Shown: positions 53,327 through 61,088 of the stretch, in pieces
How positions within the stretch are numbered: position 1 is the stretch's first letter
Layout of the letters: each line of letters begins with the position of its first letter
Source: Treponema sp.
Lineage (GTDB): Bacteria > Spirochaetota > Spirochaetia > Treponematales > Treponemataceae
NCBI GenBank assembly: GCA_016287815.1
Contig: JAEEWW010000004.1
Location: 1-64,000, forward strand
Direction: 5' to 3'
DNA length: 64,000 bases
Program-made: the position numbers and the translations under genes
Notes under the pieces: model-generated
Seen by the model: only the letters and a program-made list of their open reading frames with translations
Databases searched by the model: none
Told to the model about the DNA's origin: nothing

Positions 53327-56300
53327 ATGAAAAAATCAAAAAAGAAAAAACAGAAAACACAATTAAGAAGCCTCTCTGAAATTGATGTATCTAGAACTGG
53401 TGGACGAAATGCTCTTTTAGGCTATAACTATCAGCGGTTATATTCTTGTTTTTTGTTTTTAACTGAACTCAACAACAATAATAAAATTCGATGTGAAGGA
53501 ATTGAAGATATTGATATATTAGATTTAGTTTCTAAGACTAGTACATATATTCAAATAAAATTTTCAAAAGAACGTCAAACTGCGAGTTTTATGGACGGAA
53601 TTCTAAAAAACTTTCTAGAAGTTTTCTTTGTAAAACCAAAATGCTCTTTTAAGCTTGTTTATGATTTTACAGTTGCTGATGGGAATTTGAAAAAACTTTT
53701 TGAAAATAATCTTGATGAGACATCTAAAGAATTCTGGCTTATAAAATTAAATAATATTTGTATTGAAAATCAGTGGAAAACTACAGAGAGTTCTTTAGAA
53801 CAGTTTTTAACTTTACTTAAATTTGAAAATTATCCACAAGATAAGTTGGAACAATTAATTACGAAAGAATTAATAAAACGATGTAATCTTAATACGTCTA
53901 TACAGAATTTATATATAAATGCACTTAATTTTTTCTGTTTAACGGCAATGAAAAATAGATATACAGTAACTTTCAAAAGTCTTTCAGATTTGTTTGTTTC
54001 TATTCAAAATGATATTGAAAAAGGATTACATAATCCAGCTCTTTGTTATTTTTCTCAAATTTCTTTTAAAATTGATTCTTCTACAACAAGACAAATAGAT
54101 TATTATGAAGGGAAAAAAGCCGTTTTATCTGATATTTTATATGAACTTCCTGTTAGAAGAACAGAGTGTGAGAAAGAAATTGAAGACTCAATAGATAAAA
54201 ATACTATTACAGTAATAAAGGCATCTAGTGGGCAAGGGAAAACAACACTTGCATGGCAAGTTTGCTATAATCTAAGAAACGATTTTTCATGTTACCAACT
54301 ATCAAAATGTGATGAGCAAGATGATATATATTATATAACAGATTTTATAAAAACAAGAATTTCACTTGGAAACAAGATTCTATTATTGTTAGATAATTTA
54401 AATGTACGATTGAAATTATGGAATGAACTTGTTCAGCGATTGGAACAAGAGGTCTCAATAAATTATAAAGTTTTAGTGACTACTCGTGAAGATGATTGGT
54501 ATTCATTTTCAGGAGAACTTTATAATGTAAAATCATTAAATGTTGTTAGTATACTGCTCAATGAACATTCAGCGGAACAGATTTTTTATAAATTACAGAA
54601 AAATAATATGATTCATTCTTCTGTTAAAGATTGGCATGGTGCATGGGAGCAAATTCAAAATAGAAAACTATTGATAGAATACATATACCTTCTTACTCAT
54701 GGACAAATGCTTGCAGATCGTATTGGCGAACAAATAAAAAAAATGGGAAATAGTGCTAATGGTAAACTTGTTTGCGAAATGCTTAGATACATTTACTTTG
54801 CAGATGTTTGTGGCATCCAACTGCAAACGAATAAGTTGCTATCAAATATCCGAAATGAAAGCACATCAGATTTATCAGAAGTATTAAAATCACTTGATAA
54901 GGAGTTTTTAATCAAAATAGATACTGCAGATGGAAAAAAATATATAGATGGATTGCATCCTGTACGTTCTCAACATATTATTGAAAGGCTTCATGAATTT
55001 ATTTCAATAGATGAAACGGTTCTACAAGTTATAAAAATCGCGGATAAAGAGTCTCTTAATATATTATCATCTTTTTTGCCTTTGTATATTGGAGACAAAG
55101 AATTGTTCTATAAGCGCTTGGTAGATATTCTTGATAATGATTGTCTATCTTATAATTCAGTTTTTGAGGGAGTCTTTTCTGGAACCGCTATCAACTATTA
55201 TAGAAAACATAAAGATTTATTTGATGAAGCAAATCAGCATTATGGTCTAGAATTGTTTTGCGTATCAACTAATCCTTTTATATCAGGCAACAATTTTATT
55301 GATCATCTTTGTTCTATACAAAAAAATGAAAATTTAGAAGCATTAAAAATTTTATGTCAAAAGCCCGAAAAACTTGATATAGAAAAAACAGACATTTATA
55401 TTTTTTCTAGAGAAACTTACAGGAAACTCCATAATGTTTCATTGATTGAAGATATTGATTCTTTTATAAAAATTGCAGAACATCTATTTTTTATAGATAA
55501 AGAATTTATTCTGGCAGATAAACTCGATTTAAAACAGGAATGGAATAATAGAGAGCATTTATCATTGACAACAGTTGAATTACTTTTTTATATTTCATTT
55601 CTTGAAACTCCAACTGTATATTATTCTGTTACTAATTTATATAAGAAAGAAATTTTCTCATACATAAAAGAAAAAACAAATTCTTTGAAATTATATGAAA
55701 ATGATAAAAATATATATGTAGAATATATTGTTTGTGAAACGAATCTGGAAACTATAAATGATGAAAGTGTAAATCGATTAAAAACTATTGCTAGGATATT
55801 ACCAATTTATGAACATTATTGTTCCAATGTATGTAAACCAAAAATCACTTTGTTTTCAGCATATGAACTTCCAAATTTAGGAGTAAAAGCAATTCCATTG
55901 GATACATTTTCAAAGATATTCAAATCAGATTATGTTTCGTTATGGGATAAATCTATTTTATCGAATTATGAAGCAGCAAGTGTTTATGAATGGTTAAGAT
56001 TTTGGATTAATACAAGACAAACTATTATTACGAATTTACAAAATTGTTATAAACTGCTTTGTTATAGGTTGAAGTGCGAATCAGGTAATAGTTTTATTAA
56101 CAATATTTTATCAACAAGATTAGAAATAAATAACAATTTAGGAATGTCTTTTTATTTTCCACATTCCAAAAGACCTTTTGAAAAGACTATTGATATTGCT
56201 GAGAATTTTGATAAAAAGGCAAGAAATTATTTTTCTAGTATAAATAATTTTATAAATCAGTTTTCAGATTTGCTCTGTCATAAAGAAAATCAAAAATTAG

Positions 56301-57202
56301 CATTCTTAAATCTTTGTAATTCATGTAATAATCTAAGTTCAATGCAGGAATGGTTTGTAAAGTTTTGTGATGTACAAAAAATCTTTATTAATGAAAATGC
56401 AGAATTATGTAAAGATGAGATAAATATTTTGAAAAAAATAAGAGATGTTGCAGAATTCTATCTCGAACAAAAGCCTTCAGAATATTTTAGCACCACATCC
56501 GTTTTATCATATCATGACAAAAAAGAAATAAAATTCCTTAAACAAATTGAAGAATGTTTATTTTCTCTCAAAGCGAATTTTTCTGTAGTTTTTCCAAATT
56601 CTTTTATAAATGATGGAGTTTTGAAAATATATCCATTAGTTGTAAATGAATTTGATTTTAATGATGAAGAAAGGATGAATTTGTTTACAATCTGTTTATC
56701 TTCCCTTGCATCACAGATAGAATCACAAATTTCTTTTGTGCAAATTGCTTTTATTAATAATGATGGTGTTATAACATTTGGACTTTCATTTTCATTTGAA
56801 TGCATTCAAAAATTAAGCAAGATACTAAATGGTAAAGAGGTCGCAAACATTGAAAGGCCGCCTTTCCCTCTTTCACCTGACAGTTTTGACAATCAATTTA
56901 TATCATGTTTTGATATTCAACTTAAAATACAAGAAAAAAAAGATGAATCTTTACCTTTTGTAAAAATTCTTTCTAAACTATGGGAGTATTCAAAATACAG
57001 AGAAAATCTAAAAGGGGACAGTGATATAAAATATTTACAGTCAAAACTTACAAATCTAATAACTGATATAAATTTTTTATCTACTGATTTGGAGAATTCA
57101 CAAATACAAATTGTACAAGATTTATGTGATAAAGTTTATAGTGGCATGATTTTTGATGACAGTAAATATAATGAATATTTTGAGAAGTATTATGATATAT
57201 AA
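53327..57202 (+). CDS. Cap4/DUF4297-like nuclease fused to a STAND-type NTPase (putative antiphage defence protein)
   Basis: A 1291-residue protein. After a lysine-rich start, residues 30-80 read ALLGYNYQRLYSCFLFL, CEGIEDIDIL (E57, E60, D61, D63) and YIQIKFS (Q76, K78). This is the pattern of the Cap4 dsDNA-endonuclease family (DUF4297), which has a PD-(D/E)xK-like core. A P-loop NTPase follows: ASSGQGKTT (299-307), Walker B ILLLLDNL with D356, and VLVTTRED, in STAND/NACHT style. Residues about 550-1291 are helical with no repeats I can name and could be the sensor. Nuclease-STAND-sensor is the layout of Avs-type phage sensors. The gene is much more AT-rich than its neighbours and lies 18 bases after hsdS. 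Exact family and trigger are not known. Confidence 0.7.
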   Translation: MKKSKKKKQKTQLRSLSEIDVSRTGGRNALLGYNYQRLYSCFLFLTELNNNNKIRCEGIEDIDILDLVSKTSTYIQIKFSKERQTASFMDGILKNFLEVFFVKPKCSFKLVYDFTVADGNLKKLFENNLDETSKEFWLIKLNNICIENQWKTTESSLEQFLTLLKFENYPQDKLEQLITKELIKRCNLNTSIQNLYINALNFFCLTAMKNRYTVTFKSLSDLFVSIQNDIEKGLHNPALCYFSQISFKIDSSTTRQIDYYEGKKAVLSDILYELPVRRTECEKEIEDSIDKNTITVIKASSGQGKTTLAWQVCYNLRNDFSCYQLSKCDEQDDIYYITDFIKTRISLGNKILLLLDNLNVRLKLWNELVQRLEQEVSINYKVLVTTREDDWYSFSGELYNVKSLNVVSILLNEHSAEQIFYKLQKNNMIHSSVKDWHGAWEQIQNRKLLIEYIYLLTHGQMLADRIGEQIKKMGNSANGKLVCEMLRYIYFADVCGIQLQTNKLLSNIRNESTSDLSEVLKSLDKEFLIKIDTADGKKYIDGLHPVRSQHIIERLHEFISIDETVLQVIKIADKESLNILSSFLPLYIGDKELFYKRLVDILDNDCLSYNSVFEGVFSGTAINYYRKHKDLFDEANQHYGLELFCVSTNPFISGNNFIDHLCSIQKNENLEALKILCQKPEKLDIEKTDIYIFSRETYRKLHNVSLIEDIDSFIKIAEHLFFIDKEFILADKLDLKQEWNNREHLSLTTVELLFYISFLETPTVYYSVTNLYKKEIFSYIKEKTNSLKLYENDKNIYVEYIVCETNLETINDESVNRLKTIARILPIYEHYCSNVCKPKITLFSAYELPNLGVKAIPLDTFSKIFKSDYVSLWDKSILSNYEAASVYEWLRFWINTRQTIITNLQNCYKLLCYRLKCESGNSFINNILSTRLEINNNLGMSFYFPHSKRPFEKTIDIAENFDKKARNYFSSINNFINQFSDLLCHKENQKLAFLNLCNSCNNLSSMQEWFVKFCDVQKIFINENAELCKDEINILKKIRDVAEFYLEQKPSEYFSTTSVLSYHDKKEIKFLKQIEECLFSLKANFSVVFPNSFINDGVLKIYPLVVNEFDFNDEERMNLFTICLSSLASQIESQISFVQIAFINNDGVITFGLSFSFECIQKLSKILNGKEVANIERPPFPLSPDSFDNQFISCFDIQLKIQEKKDESLPFVKILSKLWEYSKYRENLKGDSDIKYLQSKLTNLITDINFLSTDLENSQIQIVQDLCDKVYSGMIFDDSKYNEYFEKYYDI

Positions 57203-57301
57203 AAACTTTTTTGTTCTTATTAAATTTTTTATGATAGAGGAGAAATGTATTTCGGTTAATGATACTAAAAAAAAGCAAGTAATATTAATCCAGGAATAAA
57301 T

Positions 57302-57466
57302 GTGAAATTATTTCCTTATTGTTTTTTGATAAACTGGAGAAAATGGGCTATTTCCGAAAAATACAGCGTACACGACTATACAGTCGAACAAATCTTAAAC
57401 TTCATCAAATCATATGAGATTGCACTAAATGATTTCATACATTGCAATGCTCAAGCTCCTATATGA
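57302..57466 (+). pseudogene. Remnant of a DUF262 (GmrSD-type) gene, 54 codons
   Basis: From GTG 57302 (AGGA upstream) the frame reads a short lead, then EKYSVHDYTVEQILNFIKSYEIA. This matches the start of DUF262/GmrS proteins, which normally continues IPEIQRPFVW. Here it changes to LNDFIHCNA exactly at the 22-bp repeat copy (57421) and stops at 57466. It is probably the 5' end of a lost GmrSD-type restriction gene, cut when the repeat was inserted or recombined. The first 20 codons may be out of frame with the original start. Confidence 0.5.
57421..57449 (+). repeat. Outlying copy of the 22-bp island repeat
   Basis: TGCACTAAATGATTTCATAC followed by ATTGCAATG: one full unit plus the start of the next, 12.7 kb from the main array and on the other side of the restriction/defence genes. 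Confidence 0.7.
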
Positions 57467-57513
57467 AATTATTTTTTTTAATCTGCAATATAATTTATTA
57501 TCAGGAGCAACGA

Positions 57514-57756
57514 ATGGGTATAAAACTGATTGCAGAAATTATCGGCGGGTTTGCGGCATTGTTTAGAGTTACGTCTTTGTTTTCAAAATCACCGGATAGA
57601 ATAAAACTTTTGGTTACAGTCGGAAACTTTTTGTTTATGGTGCAGGGGATAATTAATAAAAGTCCGTCTTTGTTTATAAGCAATTTTGCCTGTTTGCTGG
57701 CTTATCTGATTCAGTACATTAACGGAAAGCGGAAGATGGAATCTTCCGCCGTTTAA
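57514..57756 (+). CDS. Small YgjV-like inner-membrane protein
   Basis: An 80-residue protein with three hydrophobic segments (about residues 5-18, 29-47 and 55-70). The layout GGFAALFRVTSLFSKSPDRIKLLVTVGNFLFMVQGIINKSPSLFISN resembles the YgjV family of unknown function. ATG 57514 is supported by AGGAG six bases upstream; a longer frame from 57442 begins in the repeat copy and is rejected. Confidence 0.6.
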   Translation: MGIKLIAEIIGGFAALFRVTSLFSKSPDRIKLLVTVGNFLFMVQGIINKSPSLFISNFACLLAYLIQYINGKRKMESSAV

Positions 57757-57767
57757 GCATTTGGCTG

Positions 57768-58142
57768 CTACTTTACGACAGCAACTGCTTCAATTTCTAC
57801 AAGTGCGCCTTTAGGAAGGGCTGCAACTTCAAAACAGCTGCGGGCAGGTTTTGAAACAAAGTATTTTTCGTATACTGCGTTGAATGCTGCAAAATCTGCA
57901 ATGTTGGCTAAAAAACATGTTGTTTTTACAACATTGGAAAAATCTGTTCCTGCTGCCTTTAAAATTTCTCCAAGATTTTTTATTGCCTGTTCAGCCTGAG
58001 CTTCTATGGAAGAACCTTCAAGTGCACCTGTTGCAGGGTTAAGCGGAATCTGGCCTGAAGTATATAAAAATCCATTTGCAAGAATAGCCTGCGAATAAGG
58101 TCCTATTGCCGCAGGGGCTGTTTTTGTTTCAATTGTTTTCAT
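57768..58142 (-). CDS. ridA: RidA family 2-iminobutanoate/2-iminopropanoate deaminase
   Basis: A 124-residue protein with the whole RidA signature: [49 protein letters not shown] and [23 protein letters not shown] with the substrate-binding Arg. It clears reactive enamine/imine products of PLP enzymes such as threonine dehydratase. GAGGAAA precedes ATG 58142. Confidence 0.94.
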   Translation of the reverse strand: MKTIETKTAPAAIGPYSQAILANGFLYTSGQIPLNPATGALEGSSIEAQAEQAIKNLGEILKAAGTDFSNVVKTTCFLANIADFAAFNAVYEKYFVSKPARSCFEVAALPKGALVEIEAVAVVK

Positions 58143-58199
58143 TTTGTTTTCCTCACACTATATTGTATTGATTATTTTAAAATCTTAAAATCTGCTTAT

Positions 58200-58601
58200 T
58201 TACATAAAACAAAAAGTCTGATTATCAATCTGCTCCATACCAAGACTTTTCCAAAAAACTTCGGCATTGGCGTTTTTTGCATCCAGAAAAACTTTTTTAG
58301 CTCCGGTTTCAATCATGAGCCGTTCCATGGCATAGGTACCTATTCCAAGTCCCCGGAAATTTTTATTTACTTCAAAAAGCTTAATTGAAAGAGTATCACC
58401 TATGAGCTGATAAACACAAACCGCTTTTAGAAAGTCGGTTGATGGAGTGTAATCAAAAACCATGTACGAGCACCCTTGTAAAATATAAGAAAATTCTCCG
58501 TTTCTGGCATAAGATTTCAAAAGCGGAAAATTATCCCATCCTTCAAGCATCATGTATGATTCAAAAATATCACAATCAAGAATTCGGTAGTTAAGATTCA
58601 T
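58200..58601 (-). CDS. GNAT family N-acetyltransferase
   Basis: A 133-residue protein with the acetyl-CoA motif NKNFRGLGIGTYAMERLM and AEVFWKSLGM near the end. The substrate is unknown; these short forms often modify small amines or ribosomal protein termini. ATG 58601 lies eight bases after a minus-strand TATAAT and has no ribosome site. Confidence 0.8.
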   Translation of the reverse strand: MNLNYRILDCDIFESYMMLEGWDNFPLLKSYARNGEFSYILQGCSYMVFDYTPSTDFLKAVCVYQLIGDTLSIKLFEVNKNFRGLGIGTYAMERLMIETGAKKVFLDAKNANAEVFWKSLGMEQIDNQTFCFM

Positions 58602-58609
58602 CAGAACTG

Positions 58610-58638
58610 ATTATAACATGGGTTTCACGAATTTAGAA
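58610..58638 (-). promoter_or_regulatory. Promoter of the GNAT gene, leaderless geometry
   Basis: Minus strand: TTCTAA, 17 bases, extended TGTTATAAT, then eight bases and ATG 58601. Confidence 0.45.
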
Positions 58639-58659
58639 GAAATATAGTTCTTTTTAAGG

Positions 58660-58856
58660 ACAACCGCATTATAACGATTTTTTACATACAATTTTGTGTA
58701 CTATCACGAAAACCAGCGACACATGCCACAAGAGAACCGGTGCCATTTGTTTGCAAGTATTCTATATCTTAATCTATTCCGGTTCTATTGTGCATGGTCA
58801 CTGTCTTTCGTTTCCGTACCCAAAATTCTTGTAATATCCGGTTATAATGCGTTTGT
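58660..58856. repeat. Long imperfect palindrome (about 80-bp arms, 38-base loop)
   Basis: The left arm 58660-58740 begins ACAACCGCATTATAAC and ends GAGAACCGG. The complement of the right arm (58779-58856) begins ACAAACGCATTATAAC and ends TAGAACCGG. I estimate about 80% pairing with small gaps along the whole length. Each arm carries TTATAATGCG pointing outward. It occupies the gap between the GNAT gene and the transporter and may be a MITE-like element or a structured RNA. Confidence 0.65.
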
Positions 58857-58882
58857 ATTGGTTTAAAGTGCTTTCTCCCCCC

Positions 58883-58911
58883 TTGCATTAAGGCTTCATT
58901 TTCTCTATATT
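58883..58911 (+). promoter_or_regulatory. Promoter of the queuosine-precursor transporter
   Basis: TTGCAT (58883-58888), a 17-base spacer and TATATT (58906-58911). Transcription would begin at about 58918, just before the riboswitch-like structure. Confidence 0.6.
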
Positions 58912-58924
58912 ATTGAAACTCCAC

Positions 58925-58977
58925 AGGCAGTTCGCAGTCCTTCCTGCCTTCAGTATCGGCTGTAAAACAAAACCAGG
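58925..58977 (+). promoter_or_regulatory. Putative preQ1-I riboswitch, variant with an extra hairpin
   Basis: P1 is AGGCAG (58925-58930) with CTGCCT (58944-58949). The loop TTCGCAGTCCTTC contains TCGCAGT, identical to the preQ1-I loop of the Thermoanaerobacter tengcongensis aptamer. The tail AAAACAAAACCAGG matches its A-rich tail, and loop CCT (58939-58941) can pair with AGG (58975-58977) as pseudoknot P2. A hairpin CAGT/GCTG (58951-58962) is inserted between P1 and the tail. The downstream gene transports the same metabolite family. Confidence 0.6.
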
Positions 58978-59005
58978 TCAATTCTATTTTTTTGAGGTCA
59001 TTTAA

Positions 59006-59698
59006 ATGAATGAACTTTTTCTCATTATCACACTTTTTGTGTCATTTGGCGGAACTCTGCTTTTCCTCAAGGTGTTCGGTAAAGGCGGACTTTTTGCCTG
59101 GATTGGTATCTGTACAGTACTTGCAAACATTGAAGTAACAATTCTTGTACACGCCTTTGGAATGGATCAGACATTGGGAAACACGCTTTTTGCAGCAACC
59201 TTCCTTGCTACTGATATTTTAAGCGAACTTTACGGCAAAAAAGATGCAACAAAAGGAGTTCTTGCAGGAATATTAACAAGTTTAAGCTTTATTCTGCTTT
59301 CGTTTATGTGGGTACGTTATAATCCTGCCGAAGGAGACTGGGCAAGTGAATTTGTAACAGGGCTTTTTTCTAACACACCACGTATGCTTCTTTCAAGTTT
59401 GATTGCTTATGTAATTTCAGAATTTGTTGATGTTTCCCTTTACCACGCCTGGTGGAATCTTACAGAAAAGAAAACCGGAAGTCACACAAAAATGCTGTGG
59501 TTCCGTAACAATTTTTCTACTCTGATTTCTCAGTTTGTAAACATTGTACTTTTTAACTTTGGAGCTTTCCTTGGAATCTACAGCTTTAATGAATTGATTT
59601 CAATTACAGCTTCCTGCTATGTAATTTACATTGCAACAAGTCTGCTTGATACACCGTTTATTTATCTTGCACGCAAAATCAAGGTAAAGGAAGAGTAG
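59006..59698 (+). CDS. yhhQ: Queuosine precursor transporter (YhhQ family)
   Basis: A 230-residue membrane protein with six or seven hydrophobic segments. The family pattern is clear: TVLANIEVTILVHAFGMDQTLGNTLFAATFLATDILSELYGKKDA, SSLIAYVISEFVDVSLYHAWW and FRNNFSTLISQFVNIVLF. It imports preQ0/preQ1 for tRNA queuosine. GAGG lies nine bases before ATG 59006. The preQ1-like element upstream probably controls it. Confidence 0.92.
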   Translation: MNELFLIITLFVSFGGTLLFLKVFGKGGLFAWIGICTVLANIEVTILVHAFGMDQTLGNTLFAATFLATDILSELYGKKDATKGVLAGILTSLSFILLSFMWVRYNPAEGDWASEFVTGLFSNTPRMLLSSLIAYVISEFVDVSLYHAWWNLTEKKTGSHTKMLWFRNNFSTLISQFVNIVLFNFGAFLGIYSFNELISITASCYVIYIATSLLDTPFIYLARKIKVKEE

Positions 59699-59718
59699 GT
59701 ATAATTTTTTTTATTCCG

Positions 59719-59753
59719 GGTGTGTCAGAAGCTGAAGACGCACCTGCGTTTTT
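59719..59753 (+). terminator. Terminator of the queuosine-precursor transporter gene
   Basis: GGTGTGTC (59719-59726) pairs with GACGCACC (59737-59744, one G-T pair), followed after four bases by TTTTT. Its tail abuts the stop of the convergent isomerase-like gene at 59754. Confidence 0.65.
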
Positions 59754-60599
59754 CTATCCGTTTATAATCGACTTGAAATATTCAAGGCTCTTTTCTTTTT
59801 CAGGAACGCCTTCAAATACAAAAATCGGGTCTGCAATTTTTGCACGAATCTTCCGAATCATTTTATCCCAGCCCATAATTCCTTTGCCTAAGGCAACTTC
59901 AACAAGTTTTCCGTTTATTACAGAAAAATCCTTTATATGAAAGCATGCGATTTTTTCGTCTAAAAGTTCCAGTGCTTCATCTAAAATTTCAAAGCGCTGT
60001 TCATAGTTTCCTATATAAAGATAGTTGAATATATCAACTGTTGAAAAAACATGTCCGCCACCGATTTCTGCAACGTTAAGTTCGTCCAATAGTCGTTTCA
60101 TCTGTTTAGGACAGTAAATGCAGTGATGCCAGGCTCCTTCTATTGAAGCATAAGAGCCTGCTTCTTTTGCGGCCTTTGCAATCGGGGTAAAAACTTTTTT
60201 TACTTCCTGAAAAGCTTCTTCGGTCTGATTTTTAGGATTATATGTCCACGGCTCATCATTATAAGAGCCAGTTTCGCTTGCAACAAATTTTGCTCCAAGA
60301 AGCGAAGCTTTTTTAAGATGATCAATAAACTTTGCCTGTCCGGCATTAACCTTGGTTTTGTCACTGTGTACGGGATTAAAATATGCTCCCAAAACCGGGA
60401 TTTTTACGTTGTTTTTTTCAAAGCCTTCGCGGATTTCTTTGCAGACATCTTCTGTAAGCGTGTCCGGGTTTCCGTTCTGATTTTTAATGGCTTTTGCAAT
60501 TGCAAGCTGAACGCCTGTAAAGCCAAGTTCATTTATCGCTTTGCCTAATTCATCTGCGGAAGCAAGGCCTACATCATGCGGTCTGATACAAATTGTCAT
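59754..60599 (-). CDS. Sugar phosphate isomerase/epimerase (xylose isomerase-like TIM barrel)
   Basis: A 281-residue AP-endonuclease-2 TIM barrel protein: MTICIRPHDVGLASADELGKAINELGFTGVQLA, then ASIEGAWHHCIYCPKQMKRLLDEL, VFSTVDIFNYLYIGNY, CFHIKDFSVINGKLVEVALGKG and FVFEGVPE. These carry the metal-binding Glu/His/Asp positions of the family. The substrate is not known. It follows sufU by three bases, so it is in the suf transcript, although the functional link is unclear. Confidence 0.8.
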   Translation of the reverse strand: MTICIRPHDVGLASADELGKAINELGFTGVQLAIAKAIKNQNGNPDTLTEDVCKEIREGFEKNNVKIPVLGAYFNPVHSDKTKVNAGQAKFIDHLKKASLLGAKFVASETGSYNDEPWTYNPKNQTEEAFQEVKKVFTPIAKAAKEAGSYASIEGAWHHCIYCPKQMKRLLDELNVAEIGGGHVFSTVDIFNYLYIGNYEQRFEILDEALELLDEKIACFHIKDFSVINGKLVEVALGKGIMGWDKMIRKIRAKIADPIFVFEGVPEKEKSLEYFKSIING

Positions 60600-60602
60600 G
60601 AT

Positions 60603-61085
60603 TTATTTTTCCTGTTTGGCAGGACAGCAGCTGTTGCAGCTTCCTGTGCATTTACTTGATGCATTGCATTCAAACATTTCTTTCATTGTACGCCAGCCAA
60701 GCATTGCACATTTTACGCGCGCAGGCATTTTGGAAATGTCTTTTAATGCCGCAGCTTCCTGCAATTCTTCAAGTTCTTCATCTGTTACAGAATCTTTTAT
60801 CATGCGGTTAAAAATATCGATATAATGTTCTGCTTCTTCTTTTGTTTTTCCTATAACTAAATCCAGCATCATGTCTACCGATGCCTGTGAAATAGCACAG
60901 CCTGTTCCTGTAAATGAACCGTCAGTAATTACATCACCGTCAAATTTTAAGTTAAGCGTAATGTTGTCACCGCAGCTTGGGTTTACGCCATGCAAAGAAA
61001 AAGTTGCACCTTCCATTTCTGTTTTATGAGCAGGATTTAAATTGTGTTCGTTAAGTATTTCCCGGTAAAGTTCTTTAGTTTCCAT
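60603..61085 (-). CDS. sufU: SufU-type iron-sulfur/sulfur-relay scaffold protein
   Basis: A 160-residue SufU with the three zinc-binding cysteines in VNPSCGDNITL, FTGTGCAISQASVDM and RVKCAMLGWRTM. In SUF systems of this kind it receives sulfur from SufS by zinc-ligand exchange. The last 21 residues are an unusual cysteine-rich tail (CNASSKCTGSCNSCC) that may bind metal. AAGGA before ATG 61085; it starts three bases after the sufS stop. Confidence 0.9.
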   Translation of the reverse strand: METKELYREILNEHNLNPAHKTEMEGATFSLHGVNPSCGDNITLNLKFDGDVITDGSFTGTGCAISQASVDMMLDLVIGKTKEEAEHYIDIFNRMIKDSVTDEELEELQEAAALKDISKMPARVKCAMLGWRTMKEMFECNASSKCTGSCNSCCPAKQEK

Positions 61086-61088
61086 GTC

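Noticed and set aside
57442-57513. N-terminal extension of the YgjV-like protein
   Set aside because: It begins inside the 22-bp repeat copy and lacks a ribosome site; AGGAG supports ATG 57514.
58660-58856. 6S RNA gene
   Set aside because: Length and long hairpin are suggestive, but no central bubble consensus or clean promoter-terminator pair can be seen, so it is listed only as a palindromic repeat.
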